Source: Ceratorhiza oryzae-sativae (lineage: Eukaryota; Basidiomycota; Agaricomycetes; Cantharellales; Ceratobasidiaceae). From it: a stretch of 64,000 bases of DNA. Position 1 is the first letter of the stretch. Each line of letters starts with the position of its first letter. Below, in pieces: positions 23,839 to 35,678 of the stretch. Location of the stretch: NCBI GenBank assembly GCA_030998015.1, contig JARWMV010000024.1, forward strand, positions 124,001 to 188,000, given 5' to 3'. The notes under the pieces were generated by a model. It had not been told where the DNA came from, searched no databases, and was given only the letters and a program-made list of their open reading frames with translations. Both the position numbers and the translations under genes were made by a program.

Positions 23839-25385
23839 TTATGACAGAGCGGAGATGACCGCGTTGTATGCGGCCTTGGGCTGGTAGTTCGAGTCGTACA
23901 AGAGAGGGGTGCTGGACGAGCGCCACGAGTCCTTGTCCGACACACCCCAGACGGTGATACCGATGCATTTGGCTTGAGCAAGGCAGGTCTTGACGACGGT
24001 CGAATAGTCGCTGGCGGAAGCACCTGCAATGTCGAGTTCGGTGATCGCGAATTCGCCAACTCCGCTATTGGCGAGGGTAGTCCATGCGGCAGAGAGGCCA
24101 CTGGTATCTCCGCCCTATATAAGAAAATTAGCCTCGTATAGGATGAAATCAAAGACTCGTGCGCACGCCAAGATGGGTTTGGGTGCCGATACCATGGATA
24201 GGAGTTCCGGCAGCGATCTGAGACTTGACCATATTGGAGATGGCATTGACTTTGGGAGCAGCCCAGCCCATATTGTCGAGGTTATAGTCATTGATGTAGA
24301 GCTTTGCATTTGGGTCCGCGGCGTGGGCCAGATTGAATGCGGTAGCCACGAAGCCTGAGGATGCATAAGCAAGCGATACCAACCAGAGGGTCGACTCATT
24401 GCTCACCACTGCCCAAAACATTATACCAGACCGAAGAACGGTACGTTCCATCGTCGTTGAATATCCTGTACAACGTAGTTCAACATCTCAGTCAACAGGA
24501 TTTATCATAGAACCTACTCGTTGCAAACATCCCAAGCATAAATTTTGCCGGCATAGCGCTTGGCGATGGTGTTGATGTGGTTGGTCAAGACGCTAGTCAA
24601 AGTGCTCGAGCTTGAAATGCTCGAGACCCATGTTGGAAGCTGCGAATGCCAAACAAAAGTGTGGCCTCGAACGATCTTGCTGTTGGTCTGGGCAAAGTTA
24701 ACGAGCGTATCGAAAGGGGAAAAGTTGAAGTTATTCTGGGAGGGCTCGATTGTGTCCCACTCTATTGGTCGAAAAATTGAGCTAATTTATTCCAAAGGAT
24801 CGAGCTTTCCCAACTCACTCGCACTGTTCTCGGGAGTAAGAGCTCCGAACTGGGCCTTGATGATCGCAGCGTTTTGGCTGTTGCTAAGGAGAGCAGAATC
24901 GCTGCAAGTACCAAAATACTTCTTGCCCTTGGCCTTGATCCGGGCGTCAAGTCCACCAGTCGAAGTGGATGGAGGGCTTGTATTATCAAATATCAATGCG
25001 AAGGTATATTAACGAGATATTGAACTCACGCGCTACTAGTGGAAGCCGCTCCCCCTCCTCCAGTGGTGCTGTTTGTTAATGCGCGCTGGTCAGTGTAGTT
25101 TAGTAGCGCCTGCTTGTAGTGCTTACGTCGTCGGGCTCGAGGTTCCTGGCAAGCACTGGGAGTAGTACGAGTTGATGACTGTGCAAGTCGAGCCAGAGTC
25201 GCACACGGTAGATCCCTAACATGGGCACTATTGTTATTGAGGAATGTAAGATTAGAATATCATTGCTGGCTCACAGAATATCCTATTCCACCACATTGTC
25301 CGTATACTGCAACACCAAGAACGACTTGGGGCATAATAGCGGCGACCGCCGCGAGGGCAGCAAGTTGTCCACGAGCAGAGAGCAT
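23839..25385 (-). CDS. endo-1,4-beta-xylanase, CBM1-GH10
   Basis: Secreted enzyme that cleaves internal beta-1,4 bonds of plant xylan. A signal peptide ([20 protein letters not shown]) leads to a fungal cellulose-binding module ([11 protein letters not shown], then [18 protein letters not shown]) and a Ser/Thr/Pro linker. The GH10 barrel carries [32 protein letters not shown] with the general acid/base Glu, [28 protein letters not shown] with the nucleophile Glu, and [14 protein letters not shown]. About eight exons give roughly 400 residues, all GT-AG, and the frame is intact. The C-terminus [11 protein letters not shown] is typical. A role in plant cell-wall degradation is inferred from the family. 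Confidence 0.93.
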
Positions 25386-26576
25386 GTCGAACTTAAGGCA
25401 AAATGGGTGCAAGTGGATAGTAAGTAGGAGACTCGTCGTCTGGGCCTCTATACCAACTTGCCCTCCTTATACTCTGCCGACGATCACACTCGCGCACATT
25501 GAGCAGGGCAATATCCCCATGGAGATAGCTACAGCGAGCGCAGCCGACAGCGTGAAACTAATTTTAGTGCTGCGGATGCCTACTCTGCCGCAAATTTACC
25601 GTCAGCTGGCTTGTATCATGCCAGCAGAAGTTTGAGGAAGGCAATATTTGTTTACACATAAGCGAAGTCACGTATCAACCGGCTCATGTGATGAAGGTAA
25701 TTATAGTACTGATCAATGGTTTCTCCGACCGAGGAAGAAGCGCGTGCGCGCAATTATGTTGGGAAGTTACTTATCAGTAAATTGGGGTTTAGCCTATAGT
25801 CAGGTGTTGGGTCAACGCGTGTATAGTAATCGCCGACTCGGCGGATTAAACTCGCAAAATTTCTCAAATTGGATTTGGGATAGGGTTCGCTCACTATGTT
25901 TGCATTTATAAAGCGGCCATGGTGTCCTATCTGTCAGCTCGAATCAGCCGTAGATCAAGCGTATGTTGAAAAAAAAATAGCAACCAGCCTGCGCACGACC
26001 GTTTGTGTACCCAGTGGGCTTCAGGCTCGGGACACTCTTTATGTTACACTGGCACTGAGGCTCACTTTTTGGACCAGAGCTTTCGGGATGACGGCCAGGA
26101 CGGCACCAAAGTCGAATTCAGATTATTGTCAAGTGTTTAGTGTGAGATCCGTCATCTTAATTTCCCCTGCTATCGGCCATTTGAAGCGGGATTTGTTGAA
26201 TGAAATTATTTTTGGGAGATGCCGGTTTCAGGCACGTAGTAGCCTTCAGGATCGTGGTTATTCCCGCATGGACAGGCACAAGTGGTCACAAGCAAACGAG
26301 CCCCATGTGAGTGGGCGAATGTGCTCGCGATTGACTATCAACCTGGCCCACGCAAGTGCTTGCTCTGCTCATCTGGTTGCTTCTTGCTCGGTTGTACATC
26401 CTGATTATGAGTTTTACTAAGCCAAGTGTGTCTTGGCTGATTCCGAATCGGCCGGTAAGGCGGCAAGCCTCAACAATGAGCTCCACCGCAGCATCAGAAT
26501 CAACCGGTCCAATTAAAATAAAATTGATCCTCGCTAACTTGCGCAGGGAGGTTTCGGGGGAGATAATAATGTATAT
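25386..26576. other. intergenic, no gene seen; TATA box of the xylanase at its left edge
   Basis: A minus-strand TATAAGG at 25465-25471 lies 80 bp upstream of the xylanase start. Further right no gene is convincing; plus-strand frames near 25896-26420 show no conserved motif. Confidence 0.4.
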
Positions 26577-26920
26577 ACTTAGCTCAACTACGCAGTTAGA
26601 GAACTTGTGTTGACTGTACCCAGTCATGTATGTACAGTAAGCGAAAGAAACGTAACAGAAATGAGAGAAAAACGATACCTTAGCTCAACTACAAAGTATA
26701 GAAATAGAATCTGTGTATATATAGTAGATACAAACGAGTGTGAGATGGGCGAGAGACTTAGTAAGAATACATGCTAGGAACGTCCGTATTTATACCCTAA
26801 AAATAACTGAGTCATTGACATGCGTGCCAGTCATTAGCCACGCATACACTTGAATCGGTTAAATTGCTATACTCTCGAATCAAGTTTCGAGTCATTGTGA
26901 CACGAAGGTAGAGAAACAAG
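26577..26920 (-). repeat. dispersed repeat, probable LTR remnant
   Basis: On the minus strand the sequence has a TATAAATA-type box near 26790 followed downstream by AGTTGAGCTAAGGTATCG and GGTACAGTCAACACA, the same order as the plus-strand repeat at 8975-9122. The arrangement of promoter, then shared 3' part, suits an LTR. Candidate ends (TGTTTCTCTACC near 26918 and GTCAACA near 26608) have no matching target-site duplication, so the boundaries are uncertain. Confidence 0.45.
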
Positions 26921-27400
26921 GAGAGAAAATTTGCCGTGGGGGCATATAAAATCAAAGAAATCGTAAGCAGCCACAATCCTTCCACATACATGAACGGACG
27001 AGGACTGTAATTCTAACACGCTATGGGTATCTAGTGCTATTTATACCGTCTTATCTTTGATCATTATCAGATATTTCGGTGGATCTGAGATGCATAAGCG
27101 TGTGTCTCAGTCGGAAAGACGTTATCAAACGGAACGCTTTTACGTAACTTGGCCCACCAGTACTAGCTCAGGGTCTTCCAACGAGCGATATTATGCTGAC
27201 AACATACTTGTTGTACCTGAACCCGCTTAACAATTAATGCGGTTGCCTAGACGGATCCACGGCTTTGACGCGGCAATACCCGATAGGCCGGGCCGACTGA
27301 GCATAACCCACACTGCCATAAATCAGTCAAGCTGTCTTGTTTCTCATCAGCGATCCCAGTGAGACTTAAAACTGGTTGTTTATTATATTGTTGTTCCGCG
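26921..27400. other. intergenic, no gene seen
   Basis: Spacer upstream of thaumatin-like copy d. Only short chance frames were found. Confidence 0.45.
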
Positions 27401-27407
27401 TATAAAA
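27401..27407 (+). promoter_or_regulatory. TATA box upstream of thaumatin-like pseudogene d
   Basis: TATAAAA lies 120 bp upstream of the ATG at 27521. Confidence 0.4.
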
Positions 27408-27520
27408 CGCTGAATGAACAAAGTATCAACTAGGGATGTCTGAACCTGTCTTGAATCTTTCCACGTCTCAACAATTTCTTCTTGTTGTCAATACTGTGCT
27501 GTTACTCGCTCTTATCTACG

Positions 27521-28550
27521 ATGAAGTCCGCCGTCAGCACCACTCTGTCCCTGCTCGCGCTCGTCGCCAGCCAAGCACTCGCTCGCAACTTTACCATAGT
27601 CAATAAATGTTCCTACGCTGTCTGGCGTTACGTGCGTCGGTTTATTCACATCACTATCGTTTACTAATTCAATTACGTGGCATTTCCAGGCGGATCCAAA
27701 CGTCGGCTCCGCTTTGCCTGCTATTGAGACTGGATGGCAGGCAGTACCTGGATCAAGTCGATTGTTCATAGTGTCAGATACCTGGAAGGGAGGACAAATC
27801 TGGGTAGGCTTACCACCCAGCCGTGGAATTCAATTATATGTTTATCAATTATTGCCAGGGTCGAACTGAATGCAGCTTCTCAAGCTCAAGGGTTAGAACT
27901 TGTGCGACTGGGGGAAGCAACGCTGCATTGAAATGTACAGGTCTATCATCAGGGCAGACGACTTTTGCAGAGTTCACTTCGGGAGCATCGAATGGGCAAG
28001 ATTGGACTAATGGTAGGAGAGTTAAGCATTAGGCTACACTATTTTCATTTAACAACCCATAGTTTCGCTGGTGGGTGGATTCGACGTACCATTGGAGGGC
28101 ACCAATAATGCTGGATACATGACTTGGGGATCTAAACCCGATCTGAATTCTAATTGTCCTGCACCATTGAGGCGGCTAAATGCTTCTGGAAAGACAGTAG
28201 GTTGTAAGGTACGTTTTCCACCCCAAGAGTCGCCGACACTACTGACACAATCATACTCCAGTTGGCCTTTGCTGCCAACATTCACGCCAACCCGGTAAAT
28301 TCTAAGAACTGTCCTACCAGCCTATATGATACTCCATCCACTTGCTCGCCTTCACTGTTTCAACACTACTCGCACTTCAAGAACGTTTGTCCTCGAGTTA
28401 TGCATTCGTCTACAACAAATCATCATCGTCCGCCCCATGAATTCCCTGCCCCTCTTTAAAGGAGGCTGATTGTAAGTCTGAATATGAAGTTTCGTAAAAA
28501 CAACCCTCATCAGTCTTACTTGAACAGGTACTGTCACATCTTGCCCGTAA
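27521..28550 (+). pseudogene. thaumatin-like protein pseudogene (copy d), divergent
   Basis: The most diverged paralog. A signal peptide (MKSAVSTTLSLLALVASQALA) leads into RNFTIVNKCSYAVWRY, then ADPNVGSALPAIETGWQA, GRTECSFSSSRVRTCATGG, VSLVGGFDVPLEGTNNAG, SNCPAPLRRLNASGKTVGC and YSHFKNVCP; the last exon gives CTVTSCP and the stop at 28548-28550. Near 28391-28394 one base is missing, since adding a T restores SSYAFVYNKSS. Further on, TGA at 28438-28440 replaces the Trp expected before the IPCPS block. One of the central Cys pairs is also lost (GYMTWGSKP). It is therefore a pseudogene unless both breaks are assembly errors. Confidence 0.75.
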
Positions 28551-29376
28551 ATATCAAAGCGAGGATGCCCTTCTCAACTAGAATGCCACGAGCGGGAGCA
28601 GGGGAAGGGCGGTGAATAATCCATGTTTGGGAGGGCCAAAGTGACAAGGGTGAGGGTGGCCAGTGATTCGAGTGGGCTGCTGGCCGAATCGTGGCACAAC
28701 CCCTATTTCATATTCCAGCCTGAGCCTTTGACATTTATAGATTACTTCTTCTGCTGCAAGGCACATTTTGGATGAGACTTAATGTACCGCTTACTCTTTT
28801 CCTTTTGTGTTAGAGACGAAAGTATTTAATTGGTATGACTTAGCGTGGACATGCCATAGAAGAAACGAAGTGCAAACATCTGATTTATATTCTACATTCT
28901 ATAAGCACGCTTATATTCATAAATCCACAAGACAAATGGCAGGGATGCGTATATGCGTGGCAAATAAACTGAGACGTTGGGTCACCACGACATCCAAGCA
29001 TGTGTTCTTCGACATTTTACCCCTTTCAAACCCACTTGATGTCTTTTTTTATTTTTTTTCCCAAGTGGTTTGACCTAGTGTTCATGTAGCACGTTAATTT
29101 TGTATGACAAAAAAAAACAATGACACGTGTCTCACGGACTAAGGCGCGGACCCACCTATTTCCTCTATCGTTGGACAATTACCCAAGTATATTTCTTCGT
29201 GGTCGTTTTACCCAATTTGACTTGAAATGTGAGCTCTGGAACGCGAGCCAGCCAGTCATTTAGGTTAAGCTGTGGCGCTGTTTGTTCGTGACTTGTTCTG
29301 GTCCCGCCACCATTGGAAATTAGTCCAAGGAGTGACCCTATCTTTCGACCACAATCAATCGCATTCGCCATTCAAC
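28551..29376. other. intergenic, no gene seen
   Basis: AT-rich spacer with homopolymer T and A runs near 29045-29120. No gene was recognised. Confidence 0.5.
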
Positions 29377-30356
29377 ATGGTTTTCCATACGAGATCGGCT
29401 TCCCTTGCTGGTATACTAGCATCGATTCTAGGTATGGCTCTCGCCAATACAGAGATCATGAATTTTGCTTCGGTGGTCTCCCCTGCAGTAGAAATTGAAG
29501 CGCGGTTTGGGATGAATTGGTAAATTCGTTTGAACTAACTCTATGTTTGATGAATCTCATTTGCCCCACAAGGCACGAACTGCACTCCACAGATAGTTTT
29601 CAGCAGCTCGAACTACCCTTGGCGCCGTACGGGCAGCCATGGTCCGAGGTATGCCGACAACCAGACTGCGAGCACGAAATCTTTGTCAAATTGGCACTCG
29701 GCAAAAATTATCATTTGGACCAGGATATTTCCCAAAAGCAATCTAGATATTCGCTACGGATTTCTTGGCCAGCATCCGTGAGTGTTTGATATGCAAACCC
29801 GATTGAGCAAATCTACACCTTGCAACTCACCCTCCTCCAGACGCCAGCCAATTTTAACATCGAAATCTATACCCCAATTCAACTCCAGAATTATTTGCTC
29901 GTTCGCGCCGATACAAAATGTAACACGACGGTCCCCCACGACTCATCCTACACACAAATTATGTACGCCAGAATCCGCGCACGAGACGCCGGTGTGAGGG
30001 CTCCAAAGGAATACCACTTCCTTCCCCCTCTTGTTCTCGACCCCTCAGAACGACCTAAAGTTACCTTTCACCTCGTCCTCGATCCCTTATTGCTTGGAAT
30101 CATACCTCAATCGGTGGTACCCACGATCTGGCTAGTGTTGATCTCGATTGTTGTGGGGGCTTACGTTGCAGGGTTGCTTATCCCTCCCCTGGAGTCCGTA
30201 GCTGCGAATGTGGACCTATATCTTTTGGGCGAGGAGTCGCGAAAGAAGAATGATGAGAAACATGCTAGGCACCCTCGTGAACTTCCTTGTGTCGAATCCT
30301 GTCGTAGGTTGCCTCGAGTGGAATGCAAGCCGGGTTGCAGGTCAAACCGACTGTAA
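29377..30356 (+). CDS. predicted ER/secretory-pathway type I membrane protein
   Basis: Three exons encode about 290 residues. An N-terminal hydrophobic segment (SASLAGILASILGMALANT) looks like a signal peptide. A lumenal domain follows, with FQQLELPLAPYGQPW, ISWPAS, FNIEIYTPIQLQNYLLVRAD and PKEYHFLPPLVLDPSERP. One C-terminal membrane span (VVPTIWLVLISIVVGAYVAG) is followed by a short basic tail. Introns are GT-AG at 29519-29571 and 29779-29841. I do not recognise the family; the layout (signal peptide, beta-rich lumenal domain, single C-terminal span) recalls accessory subunits of ER complexes such as PIG-X/PBN1, but I saw no decisive motif. The last 25 residues may be altered by an unrecognised intron. 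Confidence 0.65.
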
Positions 30357-31372
30357 CAACCACTGGTGTCCACAAACCAGAGTCTCCGGGCAAACCAGCA
30401 TATGTGCATGTTTGCACTTTGTTCGTAAATCTCCCGTATTTGAGATGAGGTGCAAACAGGCATGAGCCAGCGGAGGTTTTAGTTTTCATATTCTTCTACT
30501 CTACGCAATTACATTTTAGTTCAAGGAATCGTGTTTCAGAACAATTTTGACGTGTCGCTTGCTTCATCCGAGGCGGGATTTCGTATGCGGGACTAAGACC
30601 GGCGGGTATGGATCAGACTTTTTGCCAGGATATACGACTCGTTCCGCAGTGTCCTGGTCAACATGTTTAGCCTTCCCAGATGCTAGTCCTCTCTCGTCCT
30701 ACATCAGCTATATTCAGCTAATGATTTCAAACCCGCAATGGTCGAGTAAGGCGGGAAACAGAGTCAACATCACGGCAAGGGTTGTCCACCTACCATATTC
30801 AGCTCTACGATTGAACTGATTTAACTCGAGTAAGTCGCTCGTGTGGCCAGCAGGGATTTTTAATGTTCCAAAAGATTCGGGGGAATCAGTCTAAACTTCG
30901 AGAGGATACATTAAAACATGGTGGACTGGATCCGTGGGTGCGACCTATTTCTATTTTAACTCATCATATCTAGAGGAAAGGGCGACGAAATACCATTGCT
31001 CAGAAATTCACAGGCATATCTTGACGTACTCTATGGAGCGCTCACCAGGTCGGAAGTAGCTTAGGCGAGCGGCGCTACTCGAGTCAAATTTGGTGCTCCA
31101 GAGTTCACTGCCCCCAAGGTGCTACCATGCGCTAGCTAGATCTGGAGGCGCCTTTAGAGAAATAAGAAAAATTTGCTCACATAAATGGAGCACTGAGCCA
31201 ATAAGCCAACGGTTGGCCAGAGCTGAGTCACGGAGGCGTATTTATAGTATGAGCAGCAAAATGATTCAATTGGCACATCAAGGCGATGTGGTGCTCATCT
31301 AACGTATACAGTGTCACACAGCCCGGTTTCACCTTTTAACTCGACAGCGCATTCAATACGAGACCTTCGATC
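30357..31372. other. intergenic, no gene seen
   Basis: A plus-strand open frame of 90 codons at 30547-30819 has no recognisable motif or partner exon. It is left uncalled. Confidence 0.4.
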
Positions 31373-32628
31373 ATGTCCGTCCCTCCTGGTGCTTCGTACC
31401 GACTTTCCAATGCCGCTATAACTCTCAAAAGACGCATATTGAACCTCGAAGATCCAGTACGAATCCGCTATGACCTTCCTTGGGAACACCTAGCGAATCC
31501 CGTGTTTGATTGGTATGCTCGTCGAGGTGGCAGCGACTGCTTTGTTAGTTCGATGCAACTACGCAAGGAACACGAAGGACCGTTCTTCCACGAATACATC
31601 GTTTTCAGCCTTGAGAGAAACGAGAGATGCTATCGAATTGATCGTCGCCAGCTTCCTGACGAAAGTGTCCCACTGGACAGCATATATACAACTGGCGTCG
31701 AAGCGTATGACACAATCGAGCAAATAACTTCTTTCGACGACTCGGCCTACGGCTCTTCGGATCCTCGTATCGCGCTCATTTTTCCAAAGAATCCTTACCT
31801 TTAGCCACAGTACTAAAAGTCTGCGAGGCGATTCAGGTTCATCCAAAGGCCAGGATTTATACTCTACAACGCTTCAACTGCTTCTTTATGGCTCAAACTA
31901 TTATTACTTGGGCAGCTTGTTGGCCTCATCGGCACGACCCCCTTGCTAGCAAGAGCCTTGAAGATGTGAGTACCTCTTGAGTAATTCTCCAGCGGTTTCA
32001 CCGATTAGTCCGATATGACTGATGTTTCACGGATCCAGCTTGACAAATTTCGGTCGACGAAGAGGGTGAAGAAATACCTTGTGGTAAGTAGCTTATATAC
32101 TCTGAGCACGTGTACTAATCCACCCACACGCCTTAATAGTCGGGAACCTCGCAAACGACATGGCGAGACTTGGCCTACCTCATACCTTTATACAGCTACT
32201 TTGACCATGAGGGGATGACATCGGAAGAGATCTCCTACATACAGCTGGGAGGTACAGTCCAAAAGTATATCAAAGCGCACAGCCATCGTGTGGGATTATA
32301 TCGAGTCGTATTGGGCTGCTCGCCCGAAGAAGTAGCCCGCGATATATCCCTTGCGATGTGCGATATATGGGAAGCACTTTGCCACTGGGACGGCGAATAC
32401 CGTGCGGAATATGGACCCCCGAGGCGTCATCCATCGAGCGAGTGGCTGCGTATGGCCCACTGTACTCGTGAATCTTGGGCTGAGAGACTCCGAAGTGAGG
32501 GGTTGGCCGAGCTTACAGAAGAGGAAATGAAACTCATCCGCGACGTCGCTGACCGAACTAGGAAGATGAGACATAGTCTAGTATCTGATAGCCAGCATAG
32601 TTCTGGACGCCTAAGGAAAAAGAGATGA
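31373..32628 (+). CDS. hypothetical protein, possible papain-like fold
   Basis: Four exons encode about 370 residues. The open frame from MSVPPGASYRL does not end at its apparent stop: a 45-bp intron near 31757-31803 joins SSDP to PTVLKVCEAIQVHPKARIYT. Two more GT-AG introns follow, and the C-terminus is basic (GRLRKKR). The segments GPFFHEYIVFSLE and YTLQRFNCFFMAQTI recall the His strand and the NC-x-F helix of the LRAT/PPPDE/NlpC-like cysteine-hydrolase fold, but this is only a motif resemblance. No signal peptide is seen. The family appears to be a fungal orphan family; the function is unknown. Confidence 0.65.
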
Positions 32629-33130
32629 TAACCTAATCCCTCTTTCGGTCAGCTCCAAGCGAGAGCCACCAGAAGATCGGGTTAGGATCAAAAGCCGGGT
32701 GTGTACGGCGCCGTGTCAGTCGGATCTGCCTGGCCTCGCATCCTACAAGCAAATATTTTCTCCTATTCTACCTGCGTCTCATGTGTGAACATGGTGCTCT
32801 ACGACATGGTGTCATGGTGTCAGGCCATGGGGTTTTACCAAACATCGATCGTATCATGATATTTGTAATTTGGTCGTGAAAATCAGACCATATTGGGGAT
32901 GTTGATCCAACGACGAGTGTCGTTCATCAGACCATGTTTGGTCAATGTCAAACCTGAAGTGGACAGTCGCCGTTAAGACCGGTGGAGTCGGAAGCACGTG
33001 ATTACGGGATCTCGTGAGCGTTCGACCACGGCGATGTACCGGACTCTTCCGAACCCACTCCAACGGCCGTATATATCAGTGCCAGCCATGAGGCTCTGCC
33101 TAAAGCCCAATGAGGCTCGCTACTCCTGCT
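32629..33130. other. intergenic, promoter region of HMG-CoA synthase
   Basis: No gene seen. A GTATATAT motif near 33069 lies about 60 bp upstream of the HMG-CoA synthase start. Confidence 0.45.
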
Positions 33131-34795
33131 ATGACTCTTGCAAACACTACCTATTCCGACGGTAAACGCCCTCATGATGTCGGGATCCTTGCCATGGAGA
33201 TGTATTTCCCCAAGCGTGTAGGTCTGGCTTGGCCAACGGTTTTGACACAGTACTCACTATCAATGGCGTAGTGCGTGTCCGAGGTTGACCTGGAGCTCCA
33301 CGATGGTGTCTCCTCCGGCAAATATACCATCGGGCTCGGGCAGGGATACATGGCCTTTACGGACGACAGGGAAGATATTAATTCTTTTGCGCTGAGTGGT
33401 AAGCAGGTGGCGGTCAACTTTAATGTGAAGAATTCGCTCACCTCCTACAGCCGTTAGTTCTCTACTTCGGAAATACGATATCCACCCCAAGTCTATCGGG
33501 CGCCTCGAAGTCGGCACCGAAACTCTCGTCGACAAATCCAAGTCGGTCAAAACGACACTAATGGATCTGTTTGCTAGCTGCGGCAACTTTGACATAGAGG
33601 GAATCGATTCGAAGAATGCGTGCTACGGATCGACCGCTGCGCTCTTCAACGCAATCAACTGGGTCGAGTCACGCTCATGGGATGGCCGAAACGCAATCGT
33701 ATTCGCCGGGGATATTGCTGTGTACGACAAAGGAAACGCGCGAGCGGTCGGAGGTGCAGGCGCATGTGCGATGCTCATAGGACCGAATGCACCGATTGTC
33801 GTTGAGCGTAGGTATATGCCAACGCGAAAAGGCCAAATGCTGATATTTTTGAACCAATAGCACTCCATGCGACGTACATGGCGAACGTCTACGATTTTTA
33901 CAAACCACGGCTCGCATCAGAGTATCCTATTGTAGACGGCCAAGGGTCTATCGACACCTATCTCGAAGCTTTGACTGGTGTTATGCGCGATTTCAAGAAA
34001 AGGCCTTGTCGCCTCATCCACTACCATCCGTCTCCACGACCCCGTCCGTCGTCAGCCTCGAGAGTTTCGATTATCATATTTTTCATTCTCCGTACGGCAA
34101 GCTCGTTCAGAAAGGATACGCCCGCCTAGTGAGCATTGTGCGTGGTGCTGGGTAGTCAAATTCTAAGATTTTTGTAGCTCTATCATGATTACAGGAGGAA
34201 TCCGAACAAATCCACATTTGATTCGATTCGTAAACTAGGCATTCCTCACGATTCAGCGCTCCACAACACGCTTTGTGACAAGACCATCGAGAAAGCGTTT
34301 ATGGCCCTTTCGAAACCCGGCTACGAAGTATCGGTCGCCCCAAGCATGGCGTGCGCAAAACGATGTGGCAACCTCTACACAGGTTCTTTGTACGGCGGAT
34401 TGGCCAGTCTCCTCAGCAGCAGCCCACCCGAGCAGCTTACCGGCAAACGTGCCCTTATGTTTGCGTTCGGGGGTGGTGCTGCGGCATCCATGTTCGCCAT
34501 CCGAATCGCCCGGTCGCCTGCCATGATTGCGGAAAAGATGGATCTTTTGCGGAGGCTGGGGTCAATGACGGTGACCTCGGTTGACGAGTACGATGCTGCT
34601 ATGGACGTGAGTATCCTGAATTTGGCCTTAACGATCTTTGAATGAATCCCGATTGGGTAGATGAGAGAAAACAACCATGGCAAATCAAGCTACACCCCAG
34701 TTGGATCGATGGACCATTTGTTGGAGGGGGCGTATTACCTAGAGCACATTGACGAGAAATACCGTCGTTCTTATAAGCAAAAGACCGGTAACTGA
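33131..34795 (+). CDS. hydroxymethylglutaryl-CoA synthase (one-base frameshift)
   Basis: Condenses acetyl-CoA with acetoacetyl-CoA to HMG-CoA at the head of the mevalonate/ergosterol pathway. The start [10 protein letters not shown] leads to [14 protein letters not shown]. Family landmarks follow: [38 protein letters not shown], the catalytic Cys in [47 protein letters not shown] with the active-site His, [16 protein letters not shown] and [12 protein letters not shown]. Six or seven exons with GT-AG introns end at 34795. At 33971-33980 one base is missing: adding a T restores the [12 protein letters not shown] frame expected before [11 protein letters not shown]. Everything else is intact, so an assembly error is as likely as a pseudogene. 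Usual symbols for this enzyme are ERG13/HMGS. Confidence 0.9.
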
Positions 34796-35678
34796 AATGA
34801 ATACTAGATGATTGGCTTTATTGCGCTGCGAACGCGGGCACGGCATTTATTCGGATGACATATAATGTGTGATAATACGATTCGTTGTGGCTCTCTGGTA
34901 TTTGGATATGATTGGCAGGTCGAAAGGGCAAGGGCAGTTGACGTCGACCATCGTTCCCACAACAGAATTCTCAATGCCATCCGTGGTGATCTAAATCTTG
35001 TAACTGAGGATAGGACCGGTTACTTCTTCGCAACTGCAACTCGACATTCGTCCCCTTTTCTCCCTGTTTGACTGGTGCGACTCCTCCTTGGTTGAATTAT
35101 GCTTAAACCTAGCCCTGTCCTCACCAGTTCGAGCCTCTGTCGAATGTTTAGGGGAATGGCCTGAAACGCTCCGACCGATGGTATCAAATTCACTACTTTG
35201 CGACCCACGCACCTCTCAGTCTGTACTTTCACCAATCTGCCACCTAGACAAGTCAGAAACCTTGGTTGTACGACATGTAGCGATGACATCAATTTGCCTT
35301 TTCGCTCTGCTTGCTATGGGCTCTATCTTTCCAAGGCATGGGAGCACCTGGGAATAGATTCCATCCCGAGTCGACTCAGTGATGATAACTAGTTATGCGG
35401 GGTGCCCAATTAGACTTATGCTACCACCCACTCGGTGGACTATCTGAAGGGGGATCGATCCGTGTCCAACTGCGTTATCAAACGAGTGCTCATCCGACGA
35501 TGCTCTGCCATAAGCTCGCTTAGGGCTCATACCCGGTCTCTCGCTATCTATAGGAACTGAGCGAGACCGACTAGAGGCGGGGCTCCGTTCTCTGGGCTGC
35601 CAGCACGTGACCATGCGTTGCGGACAAAAATTTGGATCCGGGCGGAAGGGAAAAGTTTCGAACGGCTACGTGCGCTGG
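34796..35678. other. intergenic, no gene seen
   Basis: Spacer between HMG-CoA synthase and the histone chaperone. Overlapping frames on both strands lack protein-like motifs. Confidence 0.45.

Noticed and set aside
26608..26918. Precise LTR boundaries for the repeat near 26.6-26.9 kb
   Set aside because: TGT/ACA-like ends exist, but the 5-bp flanks (ACTTG and AGGAG) differ, so only a probable remnant is reported.
15492..28440. TGA at Trp positions as selenocysteine or programmed readthrough in thaumatin-like genes
   Set aside because: The same copies also carry deletions, frameshifts or an LTR insertion, and fungi of this group are not known to use selenocysteine. Pseudogenisation is simpler.
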